Assembly: GCA_965117015.1 (NCBI GenBank)
Contig: OZ220747.1
Coordinates: 2,914,001 to 2,978,000, forward strand
Direction: 5' to 3'
DNA length: 64,000 nt
Origin: Aldehydirespirator sp965117015
GTDB lineage: Bacteria > Actinomycetota > Acidimicrobiia > Acidimicrobiales > Aldehydirespiratoraceae
The notes below the pieces were generated by a model that saw only the letters and a list, made by a program, of their open reading frames with translations, searched no databases and was not told the origin of the DNA. Below, piece by piece: positions 8,902-16,267 of this stretch; position 1 is the stretch's first letter, and each line of letters begins with the position of its first letter. A program made the position numbers and the translations under genes.

Positions 8902-8942
8902 ATCAGCAGCGGCAGGGACGCTGAGGCGCAGTTCTAGATCAG
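8888..8942. repeat. Direct duplication of the aceA stop region
   Basis: The 19-mer AGGCGCAGTTCTAGATCAG, containing the last aceA codons and the TAG stop, occurs at 8888-8906 and again at 8924-8942, a 36-bp period. The second copy lies in the short gap between the convergent aceA and cfa genes and looks like a recent tandem slippage. Confidence 0.85.
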
Positions 8943-8961
8943 TCGCCGTGACGGGCGCGGG

Positions 8962-10086
8962 TCAGTCCGGCCGGTGGTACACCTCGGAGCGGCGACGGCT
9001 GCGGGTGAACACGATCTGCCAGAGTTGCAGGGCCCGGGCCCGGAACGATCCGGCTGAACTCAGCAGGTAGTAGTCCCAGGTGCGGCGGAAGCGCTCGTCA
9101 TAGCCGGTGAGGTCGGTCCAGGCCTCGGTCACGTTGCGGTGCCAGGCCATGAGCGTTCGGTCGTAGTACGGCCCGAAGTTCTGCACGTCCTCGATCACCC
9201 AGTCCTGCTCGCAGGCTGACGTGATCTGGGCCAGCGACGGAACTACGCCCCCCGGGAAGATGTACTTGTCGAACCACGGGTCGGTGTGGTGTTTCGATTC
9301 CAGCGACCCGATGGTGTGGTGCAGCATCATGCCGTCGCTGGACAGCAAGCGGTCGCAGCGCCCGAAGAAGGTCTTGAGGTTGCGCGGGCCGACGTGTTCC
9401 ATCATCCCTATCGACACGATCCGATCGAAGGAGCCCTCCACGTCGCGGTAGTCGCATTCCTGGATCTCGACGGGCAGGCCTGCGCAGGCTTCCCGAGCCC
9501 AACGGGCCTGCTCGCGTGCCGGTGTGACGCCCGTGACCGTGACTCCGTGCTCGGTGGCCGCGAACCGGGCGAAACCGCCCCAGCCGCAGCCGATGTCGAG
9601 CAGCCTCATGCCCGGCTCCAGCTTCAGCTTGCGGCAGATGAGCTCGAGCTTGTCCTCCTGGGCCTGGTCCAGGTCCTCGGCGCGGCGCCAGTAGCCGCAC
9701 GAGTAGATCATGCGCTTGTCGAGCATTCGCTCGTAGAGGTCGTTTCCGATGTCGTAGTGGGCGCCCGCGTTCCTGCGGGCCCGCCGCACGGTCTGGTGAT
9801 TCGCAGCGCGGGCCCTGGCGATGTGCAGTAGCAGCCCCGGTCCGGGCCGCACCAGCGAGCGCAGGTCGAGGGTCTGCACGTGGGCGACGAACTCGTCGAG
9901 CTGGTTGGCGTCCCACCAGCCGTCCTGGTACGACTCGCCCAGCCCGAGTTCGCGTGTTGCGAGCACCCGCGCCCAGAAGCGGTCATCGTGCACGGCGATG
10001 TCGCGAGGCTGATCTCCGCCGACCTCGATCTCGGCCCGGCTGAGGATCTCCAGTCCCAGGCCCCTGGTCTTGTCGAGGTCGGCCAC
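8962..10086 (-). CDS. cfa: Cyclopropane-fatty-acyl-phospholipid synthase
   Basis: SAM-dependent methyltransferase that adds a methylene bridge to unsaturated phospholipid acyl chains. The 374-residue length is close to E. coli Cfa. The SAM-binding loop LDIGCGWGGFA lies near residues 163-173, followed by EHVG and the family-typical SCGYWRRAEDLDQAQ. The N-terminal domain (LGLGESYQDGWWD) is also typical. The GTG at 10086 is preceded by GAGGAAG. Convergent with aceA. Confidence 0.93.
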   Translation of the reverse strand: MADLDKTRGLGLEILSRAEIEVGGDQPRDIAVHDDRFWARVLATRELGLGESYQDGWWDANQLDEFVAHVQTLDLRSLVRPGPGLLLHIARARAANHQTVRRARRNAGAHYDIGNDLYERMLDKRMIYSCGYWRRAEDLDQAQEDKLELICRKLKLEPGMRLLDIGCGWGGFARFAATEHGVTVTGVTPAREQARWAREACAGLPVEIQECDYRDVEGSFDRIVSIGMMEHVGPRNLKTFFGRCDRLLSSDGMMLHHTIGSLESKHHTDPWFDKYIFPGGVVPSLAQITSACEQDWVIEDVQNFGPYYDRTLMAWHRNVTEAWTDLTGYDERFRRTWDYYLLSSAGSFRARALQLWQIVFTRSRRRSEVYHRPD

Positions 10087-10134
10087 GGCGCGTCTCGCTT
10101 CCTCAGTCCGTCTCGCTGTCTATACCAGCGCCCG

Positions 10135-10208
10135 CACCCCCGACAGGACTCGAACCCGCAACCTGAGGGGTAGAAACCCTCCGCTCTTTCCAGTTGAGCT
10201 ACGGGGGC
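10135..10208 (-). tRNA. tRNA-Arg(TCT)
   Basis: On the minus strand a full cloverleaf folds: acceptor GCCCCCG/CGGGGGT, D-stem GCTC/GAGC, anticodon stem GAGGG/CCCTC around the loop TTTCTAC (anticodon TCT, reading AGA), T-loop TTCGAGT. Discriminator is G. The CCA end is not encoded. It lies upstream of cfa on the same strand. Confidence 0.95.
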
Positions 10209-10260
10209 AGGCTGAGTCTACCGAGCGGTAGGCTTGTGGTTTGCCCGCTTCGGCGGTCGT

Positions 10261-10335
10261 GGTGGCCGTAGCTCAGTAGGTTAGAGCGCCGGGTTGTGGT
10301 CCCGGAGGTCGGGGGTTCGACTCCCCTCGGTCACC
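10261..10335 (+). tRNA. tRNA-His(GTG)
   Basis: Cloverleaf with acceptor GTGGCCG/CGGTCAC, D-stem GCTC/GAGC, anticodon stem CCGGG/CCCGG around TTGTGGT (anticodon GTG) and T-loop TTCGACT. G at 10261 can serve as the -1 guanosine pairing with C73, the tRNA-His identity element. CCA not encoded. Confidence 0.95.
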
Positions 10336-10362
10336 CGCGCGCTATCGTTGGACGCTCACCGA

Positions 10363-10439
10363 GCGCCTCTAGCTCAATTTGGCAGAGCAACGGACTCTTA
10401 ATCCGCAGGTTCTGGGTTCGAGTCCCAGGGGGCGTACCA
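10363..10439 (+). tRNA. tRNA-Lys(CTT)
   Basis: Cloverleaf with acceptor GCGCCTC/GGGGCGT, anticodon loop CTCTTAA (anticodon CTT, reading AAG), T-stem CTGGG/CCCAG with loop TTCGAGT, discriminator A and an encoded CCA (10437-10439), unlike the two neighbouring tRNAs. The first anticodon-stem pair is an A-C mismatch. Confidence 0.94.
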
Positions 10440-10558
10440 CGCTGGATGCAGGGATCAGCTACGGGGTCGGCTAAGCTGGGGCGACCCTTTTGGGATCCCG
10501 GCCCCAACGGCGTGGGGTCCGGCTTGGACGTCGCGCTGATGTGAAGGGTGACGCCGAC

Positions 10559-11392
10559 ATGGACCGCTACGCGATATTCGTTGACGCCGAGTACCTCTAC
10601 TCAGAGGGCGGCATGTTGTGCTGCAACAGCCCGGACCGCCAGGAGATCCTCCTCTACGGTCTCGGCGCCAACGACTTCCTCATCGGCCTCGCCACCGACG
10701 TGTCCGATCTCCAACCTCTCCGCACCTACTGGTACGACACTTCCGGCGACGGCGTGCCCACCCCGGCCCAGCAGCTGGTGGCGACGCTGCCCAACATGAA
10801 GCTGCGACTCCAGACCGGCACTGGCCGGGATCCGCAGTCCTCGGTGGGCACGGCCATCAGGCGCGACCTCTCCACGCTCGCCCGCGAGCGGGCCATCTGC
10901 GACGCCTTCCTGCTGTCGGCCGACGAGGATCTGCTCGACTGCGTCAGCGAGGTCCAGGATCTGGGACTGCGCGTGATCCTGATCACCATCGCATCCCGTG
11001 ACGAGCGGAGGGATCCGCCGGGTGGCCTGGTCACGGAGTCGGACGAGGTCATCAAGTTGACCAAGGACGACTTGTCGAGGTTCATCAGGCGCCGGCGCAC
11101 TCCTGATGACGCTGCCTCCGACACCTACGACCCGGTCGATTCGGTCGCCTCAGCCGCCACTGAGTTCGCGGAGAGCTGGCTCTACCGGGCCAGCGACGAC
11201 GAGTTCGACGCCCTGCTAGACCAGCGCCCGCGCATACCCGAGTCGTTGGACGGCGACCTGCTCTACGCGGTCGAGAACGTGATCGGGGGAAGCCTGCGGG
11301 GCCAGGACCGCCTCAGGAGGGCTGTGCGCCAAGCCTTCTGGAACCGGATCGACCAGGAAGTCCAGGACTGGCCGCCAGACGAGGGCCGCTAG
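10559..11392 (+). CDS. NYN/LabA-like (DUF88-type) PIN-fold protein
   Basis: A 277-residue protein with an N-terminal NYN domain: YAIFVDAEYLY near residues 4-14 (first acidic residue D9) and LLSADEDLLDCV with LGLRVILI around 120-143, the layout of the metal-binding acidic residues of PIN-like RNases. The C-terminal third is acidic and unassigned. NYN proteins are predicted ribonucleases; the substrate is unknown. It sits 120 bp after tRNA-Lys and 9 bp before the CobW gene, so it may be co-transcribed with it. Start ATG 10559 follows GAAGGGTG; the upstream frame has no NYN features. Confidence 0.75.
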   Translation: MDRYAIFVDAEYLYSEGGMLCCNSPDRQEILLYGLGANDFLIGLATDVSDLQPLRTYWYDTSGDGVPTPAQQLVATLPNMKLRLQTGTGRDPQSSVGTAIRRDLSTLARERAICDAFLLSADEDLLDCVSEVQDLGLRVILITIASRDERRDPPGGLVTESDEVIKLTKDDLSRFIRRRRTPDDAASDTYDPVDSVASAATEFAESWLYRASDDEFDALLDQRPRIPESLDGDLLYAVENVIGGSLRGQDRLRRAVRQAFWNRIDQEVQDWPPDEGR

Positions 11393-11400
11393 CCAAGGAG

Positions 11401-12447
11401 ATGTCCGCCGGCGGCGAGATGGCCGAAGATGCAGCCCGTGGGCCGTACGGCCGGTTGCCGGTCACCATCCTGACCGGGTTCCTCGGGTCCGGGAAGACGA
11501 CTCTGCTCAACTACATTCTGCGCGAGAACCACGGCAAGCGCATCGCCATCATCGAGAACGAGTTCGGCGAGATCAGCATCGACTCGGACCTGGTGGTCTC
11601 CTCCGATGAGGAGATATACGAGATGGTCAACGGCTGCATCTGCTGCGTCGCGTCCGTCCGCGGCGATCTGCTCGACGTGATCCGCAAGCTGATGAGCCGT
11701 CGTGACCGCCTCGATTACATCCTCGTCGAGACCAGCGGTCTCGCCGATCCGATGCCGGTCGCTCAGGCCTTCTTCGTCGACGACGCGGTCCTCGACGAGG
11801 TCGCTCTGGACGCCATCGTCACGTTGATCGACTCCAAGCACATCGAGCAGCACCTGGACGACATTCGCTACGACGGCATCAACAGCCAGGCTGTCGACCA
11901 GATCGTGAGCGCGGACCGGATCATCGTGAACAAGGTCGACCTGGTCGATTCCGAGACCGTCGAGCGGATCGAGCGTCGCATCAGGAAGTTCAATCAACGG
12001 TCGGAGATCGACCGGTCGAGCTATGCGGAAGTCAACCTGGACGCCATCCTGGGCATCCAGGCCTTCGAAGTGTCGCAACGGGCCGCTACTGATCCGGCGT
12101 TCCTGGAGAACCACTTCGTGCACAGCCACGATCCCGATGTCGAGACCTGTTCCGTCAGGATCGCCGGGGAACTCGACCGCCAGCGGGTGGAGGCGGCCGC
12201 CCGGGCGATTGCCGCCGACTACGGCGCCGACCTGCTGCGGTGGAAGGGAGTGCTGGCCGTCGCGGGCAACGACCGGCGGGTCGCGCTGCAGGGCGTGCAC
12301 CGGATCTTCGAGATCCACGATCTCGACCGGTGGGAGGGCCCGCACCGCGACAGCCGGGCAGTCTTCATCGGCAAGAATCTAGATCGGGCAGAATTGGCCC
12401 AGCGCCTCCGGCGCTGCGTCGTGCAAGACAAGGAGCTATCCGCATGA
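11401..12447 (+). CDS. CobW/COG0523-family GTPase metallochaperone
   Basis: P-loop GTPase of the G3E family that delivers metals (Zn, Co or Fe) to client enzymes. Walker A GFLGSGKT is at residues 26-33, the metal-binding GCICC motif at 78-82, and VNKVDL is the base-recognition loop. The C-terminal CobW_C domain follows (about 245-340). The AAGGAG directly touches ATG 11401, which is too close for a normal ribosome site, so ATG 11419 may be the real start. Its stop overlaps the next gene by ATGA, so GTPase and amidohydrolase are translationally coupled; that hydrolase is the obvious candidate client. Confidence 0.88.
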   Translation: MSAGGEMAEDAARGPYGRLPVTILTGFLGSGKTTLLNYILRENHGKRIAIIENEFGEISIDSDLVVSSDEEIYEMVNGCICCVASVRGDLLDVIRKLMSRRDRLDYILVETSGLADPMPVAQAFFVDDAVLDEVALDAIVTLIDSKHIEQHLDDIRYDGINSQAVDQIVSADRIIVNKVDLVDSETVERIERRIRKFNQRSEIDRSSYAEVNLDAILGIQAFEVSQRAATDPAFLENHFVHSHDPDVETCSVRIAGELDRQRVEAAARAIAADYGADLLRWKGVLAVAGNDRRVALQGVHRIFEIHDLDRWEGPHRDSRAVFIGKNLDRAELAQRLRRCVVQDKELSA

Positions 12448-13364
12448 TCATCGACACCCACCTTCATCCGACCAACGTCGTGGACGAGGCTTGGCGCCAT
12501 ACCGGTGAGCCGTTCACCGGGGAGCGGATGCTGGAGATGATGGACGGGCCGTACTGGATCAACGGCAAGCCGCGTCGCATCGACATGGGCTTCATCCAGC
12601 CGCCCCCGGGCAACACGGCGTGGCGCGACGGCGGCCGCTCGGGGCGGGAGGGCATCCGCGACTACATGGCCTACGTGGCCGAGTTAACCCAGCGCTACCC
12701 GGACCGCTTCATCGGGAACTTCAACTTCAACCCCCGCTTCGGGCCCGAGAACGGGGCGGCCGAGCTCGAATTCCACGTCAAGGAGTACGGGTTCAAGATG
12801 CTCAAGCTCCACGCCAACATGCACGCCTACCGGCCCGATCGGGCGCTGGACTGGCTGCGTCCGGCCATGCGCAAGTGCGACGAGTTGGGCGTGGTGGTTC
12901 TGATCCACACCGGCGACGGCCCGTACTCGATCCCGACGCAGTTCTACCCCATCATCCGAGAGTTCACGAACGTGAACTTCGTGATCGGGCACTTCGGGGT
13001 TCAGACCGGAGGCGTGTACTGCTTCGAGGCGTTCTGGATGATCATGGACTCCCCCAACGTGTACGGCGAGTCGGGCTGGCTGCTGCAGTCCCGCATCGTC
13101 GAGTTCGCCAAGGAGATGCCCCGGGACCGCCTCGTGTTCGGCACCGACTCGCCCCCGAACGACCCGGGCATGTGGCTGACCCATCTCGAGGTGCTGTGCC
13201 ACGACGCCCCCCAGGGAATCAATGCCAGCGAGGATCAGTTGGAGGACTACATGGGCAACAACATCGCCCGCCTCGTCGGCATCACCCCGACTGCTCCTCC
13301 CGCCACAGTCGAGGACGCCAAACAGCAACTGGCCGACGGCAGCTACGGCACACCCATCGCCTAG
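12444..13364 (+). CDS. Metal-dependent amidohydrolase (Amidohydro_2, ACMSD-like)
   Basis: A 306-residue TIM-barrel hydrolase or decarboxylase. The metal ligands are recognisable: DTHLHP (4-9), a central HTGDG, GHFGV and the C-terminal FGTDSPP aspartate. ACMSD, gamma-resorcylate decarboxylase and related enzymes share this pattern, so non-oxidative decarboxylation or hydrolysis of an aromatic or lactone substrate is possible; the actual substrate is unknown. The start ATG overlaps the CobW stop, and the UbiD gene begins 13 bp downstream. Confidence 0.8.
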   Translation: MIIDTHLHPTNVVDEAWRHTGEPFTGERMLEMMDGPYWINGKPRRIDMGFIQPPPGNTAWRDGGRSGREGIRDYMAYVAELTQRYPDRFIGNFNFNPRFGPENGAAELEFHVKEYGFKMLKLHANMHAYRPDRALDWLRPAMRKCDELGVVVLIHTGDGPYSIPTQFYPIIREFTNVNFVIGHFGVQTGGVYCFEAFWMIMDSPNVYGESGWLLQSRIVEFAKEMPRDRLVFGTDSPPNDPGMWLTHLEVLCHDAPQGINASEDQLEDYMGNNIARLVGITPTAPPATVEDAKQQLADGSYGTPIA

Positions 13365-13377
13365 GCCGTCTCGTTCT

Positions 13378-14757
13378 GTGACCGGCCAGAGTCTCCAGGA
13401 CTTCCTTCGCGACTACGAGACCGCGCACCCGGACGACGTCTGCACCGTTGATCGCCCGGTCTCGCTGGACCAGGACATCACCGCGGTGGTGTGGGAGCTG
13501 GCCGAACGAGGCCAGCATCCGGTGTTGCGCTTCCCCAACGTGGAGGGCGCAGATCGAGACGTGGTCACGAACCTGTTCGCTTCCCGCGCTCGCATCGAGC
13601 GGATGCTCGGAGCGGGGCCGGGCGAGCTCCATGACACCTACCAGCGGCTGGCTGCGGATGCCATGGAGATGGCTGAGATGGACGACGGGCCCATCACCGA
13701 CCGGATTGATGCCGGCGACCGCGTCGACTTACGAAGCCTGCCGCTGCTGACCCATTTCGCCACCGACCTCGGCCCCTACATAACGAGCGGGATCGTGGTG
13801 GCCGAGGACGCCGGCAGTGGACGCGGCAATCTCAGCTATCACCGCTCGGTGGTGGCCTCGCCGACGTCGCTGGGCACGAGCCTCCATTCCCGGGGCGATC
13901 TCTGGCGCCTGCTGGAGGCTGCGGCGTCGTCGGGCCGCCGGCTCCCGGTGGCCATGGTCATCGGCGCTCACCCGCTGTTCATGCTGGCCGCGTCGGCTCG
14001 GGTCGCCTTCGACGTCGACGAGCGCGAGATCGCCGGAGGGCTGCTGGGCGAGCCTCTCGAGGTTGTGCGCACGCCCCGTCACGGCCTGCGCGTTCCGGCC
14101 GCGGCCGAGGTGGTACTCGAGGGTGAGATCGACCCCGGCGCCGACGAGGACGAAGGCCCGTTCGGCGAGTTCTCCGGGTACTCGTCGGATCGTTCGACCC
14201 GCAACCGCATCGACGTGTGCACGGTGATGCAGCGCAGCGGCGCGGTCTGGGTCGACGTGGTCGGCGGGAACTCGCACGAGCATCTCAACCTCGGGCGGGT
14301 TCCCCGCGAGGCGGAGATGATCGCCAAGCTCAAGGACCGCTTCGGATCAGTGGCCGCGGTGCACTATCCCCATTCGGGTACGCACTTCCACTGCTACATC
14401 GCGGTCGACCAGCGCCGGCCGGGCGAGGCCCGCCAGGCGCTGCTGGGACTTCTCGGCTGGGACCCGTACCTCAAGACGGTCGTGGCCGTCGACGCGGACG
14501 TCGATGTCACCAGGGACGAGGAGGTGCTCTGGGCGCTGGCCACCCACTTCCAGCCCGACCGGGACATGATCGTGATCGACGGGCTGCCCGGCAGCGCCCT
14601 CGACCCGTCGGCCGACAAGCTGGGCACGACCTCGCGGCTGGCGCTGGACGCAACCCGGGGGCCGGACTTCGACGCTCAGCGCATCGAGATCTCATCGTCG
14701 GCCCGCGCCATCGGGCGTGAGATCGTCGACGACCGCGCCGGCCGGCGCGGGGACTAG
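13378..14757 (+). CDS. UbiD-family prenylated-FMN (de)carboxylase
   Basis: 459-residue member of the UbiD family, which uses prenyl-FMN to decarboxylate acrylic or aromatic acids reversibly. The hallmark EGPFGEFSGY segment, which contributes the catalytic glutamate, is at about residues 260-270, and the GGNSHEHLNLGR and HYPHSGTHFHC stretches fit the family. The GTG at 13378 was chosen because the family N-terminus (LQDFLRDYE) begins right after it. No UbiX flavin prenyltransferase gene is in this window, so prFMN must come from elsewhere. Operon position between an ACMSD-like hydrolase and a deaminase-fold protein suggests an aromatic-acid pathway. Confidence 0.88.
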   Translation: MTGQSLQDFLRDYETAHPDDVCTVDRPVSLDQDITAVVWELAERGQHPVLRFPNVEGADRDVVTNLFASRARIERMLGAGPGELHDTYQRLAADAMEMAEMDDGPITDRIDAGDRVDLRSLPLLTHFATDLGPYITSGIVVAEDAGSGRGNLSYHRSVVASPTSLGTSLHSRGDLWRLLEAAASSGRRLPVAMVIGAHPLFMLAASARVAFDVDEREIAGGLLGEPLEVVRTPRHGLRVPAAAEVVLEGEIDPGADEDEGPFGEFSGYSSDRSTRNRIDVCTVMQRSGAVWVDVVGGNSHEHLNLGRVPREAEMIAKLKDRFGSVAAVHYPHSGTHFHCYIAVDQRRPGEARQALLGLLGWDPYLKTVVAVDADVDVTRDEEVLWALATHFQPDRDMIVIDGLPGSALDPSADKLGTTSRLALDATRGPDFDAQRIEISSSARAIGREIVDDRAGRRGD

Positions 14758-14765
14758 CGCATCGA

Positions 14766-15350
14766 ATGGACTCCGACCCCGAGCAGGTCGACCCAGCCCG
14801 GACCGACCGGCTGGCCGAACTGCGCCGTGAGGTTGACTCGCATCGCGGCGACCGGCCCCACGACGAGTGGTCGCGCCTAGCCGTAAGTGAGGCGATCGAG
14901 GCTGCCTTCGAGGGGAACGCAGCCATCGGCGTGCTGCTGGTCGACCCCGGTGGCGAGGTCATTGCCCGCGATCACAACCGCATGTTCCGGCCGCACTTTC
15001 GCAGCGACTTCCACGCCGAGATGGTGCTGCTCACCGCGTTCGAGGAAATGAACCGCGATGCCGACCTCATCGGGCACACCCTGGTCAGCTCGCTCGAGCC
15101 GTGCGAGATGTGCATGATACGAATCATCAACGCGGGCGTGACCAACGTGCTGTACGTGTCCCCCGACCTCGGCAAGGGCGGGGTAACCGGCCCCAATGCG
15201 CTGGCGCCACACTGGGCTCGGCTAGCAGAGCATCAGCACTTCTCGGCGGCCGACTGCGACCCACGTCTCGCTGAGATCGCGCTCGAGGTATTCGACCTGG
15301 TTATAGGCGATGTGGTGGAGAAGCTCATGGCCCGGCGGTCTCAGCCCTAG
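14766..15350 (+). CDS. Cytidine/guanine-deaminase-fold protein
   Basis: 194-residue protein with the zinc deaminase signature: FHAEMVLL (His ligand and catalytic Glu, about 87-94) and EPCEMC (two Cys ligands, about 117-122), as in the CMP/dCMP and TadA/guanine deaminase superfamily. The N-terminal 40 residues are charged and unassigned. It follows the UbiD gene by 8 bp and probably ends the operon. Its substrate may be a nucleobase or an unrelated amine. Confidence 0.82.
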   Translation: MDSDPEQVDPARTDRLAELRREVDSHRGDRPHDEWSRLAVSEAIEAAFEGNAAIGVLLVDPGGEVIARDHNRMFRPHFRSDFHAEMVLLTAFEEMNRDADLIGHTLVSSLEPCEMCMIRIINAGVTNVLYVSPDLGKGGVTGPNALAPHWARLAEHQHFSAADCDPRLAEIALEVFDLVIGDVVEKLMARRSQP

Positions 15351-15361
15351 TTGAGGCGGAG

Positions 15362-16246
15362 TCACCCGGCCGCGGCCGCGGGCGCGTGCCCGCGGTGCAC
15401 GCCTAACGCGTTCAGCGTCGCCTTGACGGTGAGCACCGCCATGAAGACGACGACGGTGGCCAGGGCCATGGTGGCCCCGGCTGCCGTGTCGTAGTGGTAG
15501 CTGGCCAGTAGCCCGACGACTACGGACACGGTCCCGACCGCGGCCGCGGCGACCATGATGCGCGGTACCCGGCGCACCAGCAGGACCGCGGTGGCCGGAG
15601 GAGCGATGAGGAAGGCGAACACCAGCAGGTTCCCGACGGCCTCGAACGAAGCGATGATCGAGATGGCCAGCAGCACCAACAGCACACCGTGCGCGAGGCG
15701 GGGACGAAGGCCGAGCACCTGGGCCTGGGCATAATCGAACGTCATGACCAGGAACGCCCGGTAGAACACGATCATTCCACCCACCGAGATGACTGCCGCG
15801 ATGGCCTGTCGGCGGAGGTCGTCCGAGTCGACTCCGGTGACGGACCCGAACAGGAAGCGGTTCAGGTCCCCGACGTAGGCCCCCGACGAGCTGGACATGA
15901 TCGCCACTGCCAGCGCCAGGAATCCGACGAACAGCACCCCTATAGAGGTGTCCTCGGGAAGCGGCGAGTAACTGCGGATCATGTTGATGCCCCACACCAT
16001 GGCGATGGCCGCTACGAAGGCGCCGATGGTGGTATGCACCCCGAGGATGAACGCCAGCGCGATGCCGGGCAGTACGCCGTGGGCCAAGGCGTCGCCGAGG
16101 AAGCTCATTCCCCGCAGGACCACCCACGTGCCCACGACCGAAGTGGTGATAACCACGAGCAGGCCCGCGTAGAGCGCTCGCTGCATGAACACGTTGGACG
16201 TGAACGGGTCGATCCACCACGCCACAGGGTCGGTCAGCAACTCCAT
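15362..16246 (-). CDS. znuB: Zinc/manganese ABC transporter permease (ABC-3 family)
   Basis: Inner-membrane permease of a cluster 9 metal uptake system, 294 residues with about eight hydrophobic segments (for example AGLLVVITTSVVGTWVVL and IIASFEAVGNLLVFAFLIAP). The GDALAHGVLPGIALAF segment is a family signature. It lies 21 bp downstream of the His-rich binding protein and is surely co-transcribed. No ATPase gene follows; the only candidate here is at 32398-33294. The zinc assignment comes from the neighbouring Zur-type regulator. Confidence 0.9.
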   Translation of the reverse strand: MELLTDPVAWWIDPFTSNVFMQRALYAGLLVVITTSVVGTWVVLRGMSFLGDALAHGVLPGIALAFILGVHTTIGAFVAAIAMVWGINMIRSYSPLPEDTSIGVLFVGFLALAVAIMSSSSGAYVGDLNRFLFGSVTGVDSDDLRRQAIAAVISVGGMIVFYRAFLVMTFDYAQAQVLGLRPRLAHGVLLVLLAISIIASFEAVGNLLVFAFLIAPPATAVLLVRRVPRIMVAAAAVGTVSVVVGLLASYHYDTAAGATMALATVVVFMAVLTVKATLNALGVHRGHAPAAAAG

Positions 16247-16267
16247 GGCGGGTTGTTCTAGCCCGGC

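Noticed and set aside
10470..10545. Possible terminator hairpin (CCCCA...TGGGG near 10512-10530) after the tRNA genes
   Set aside because: Short stem with no T-run; cannot be distinguished from chance in GC-rich DNA.
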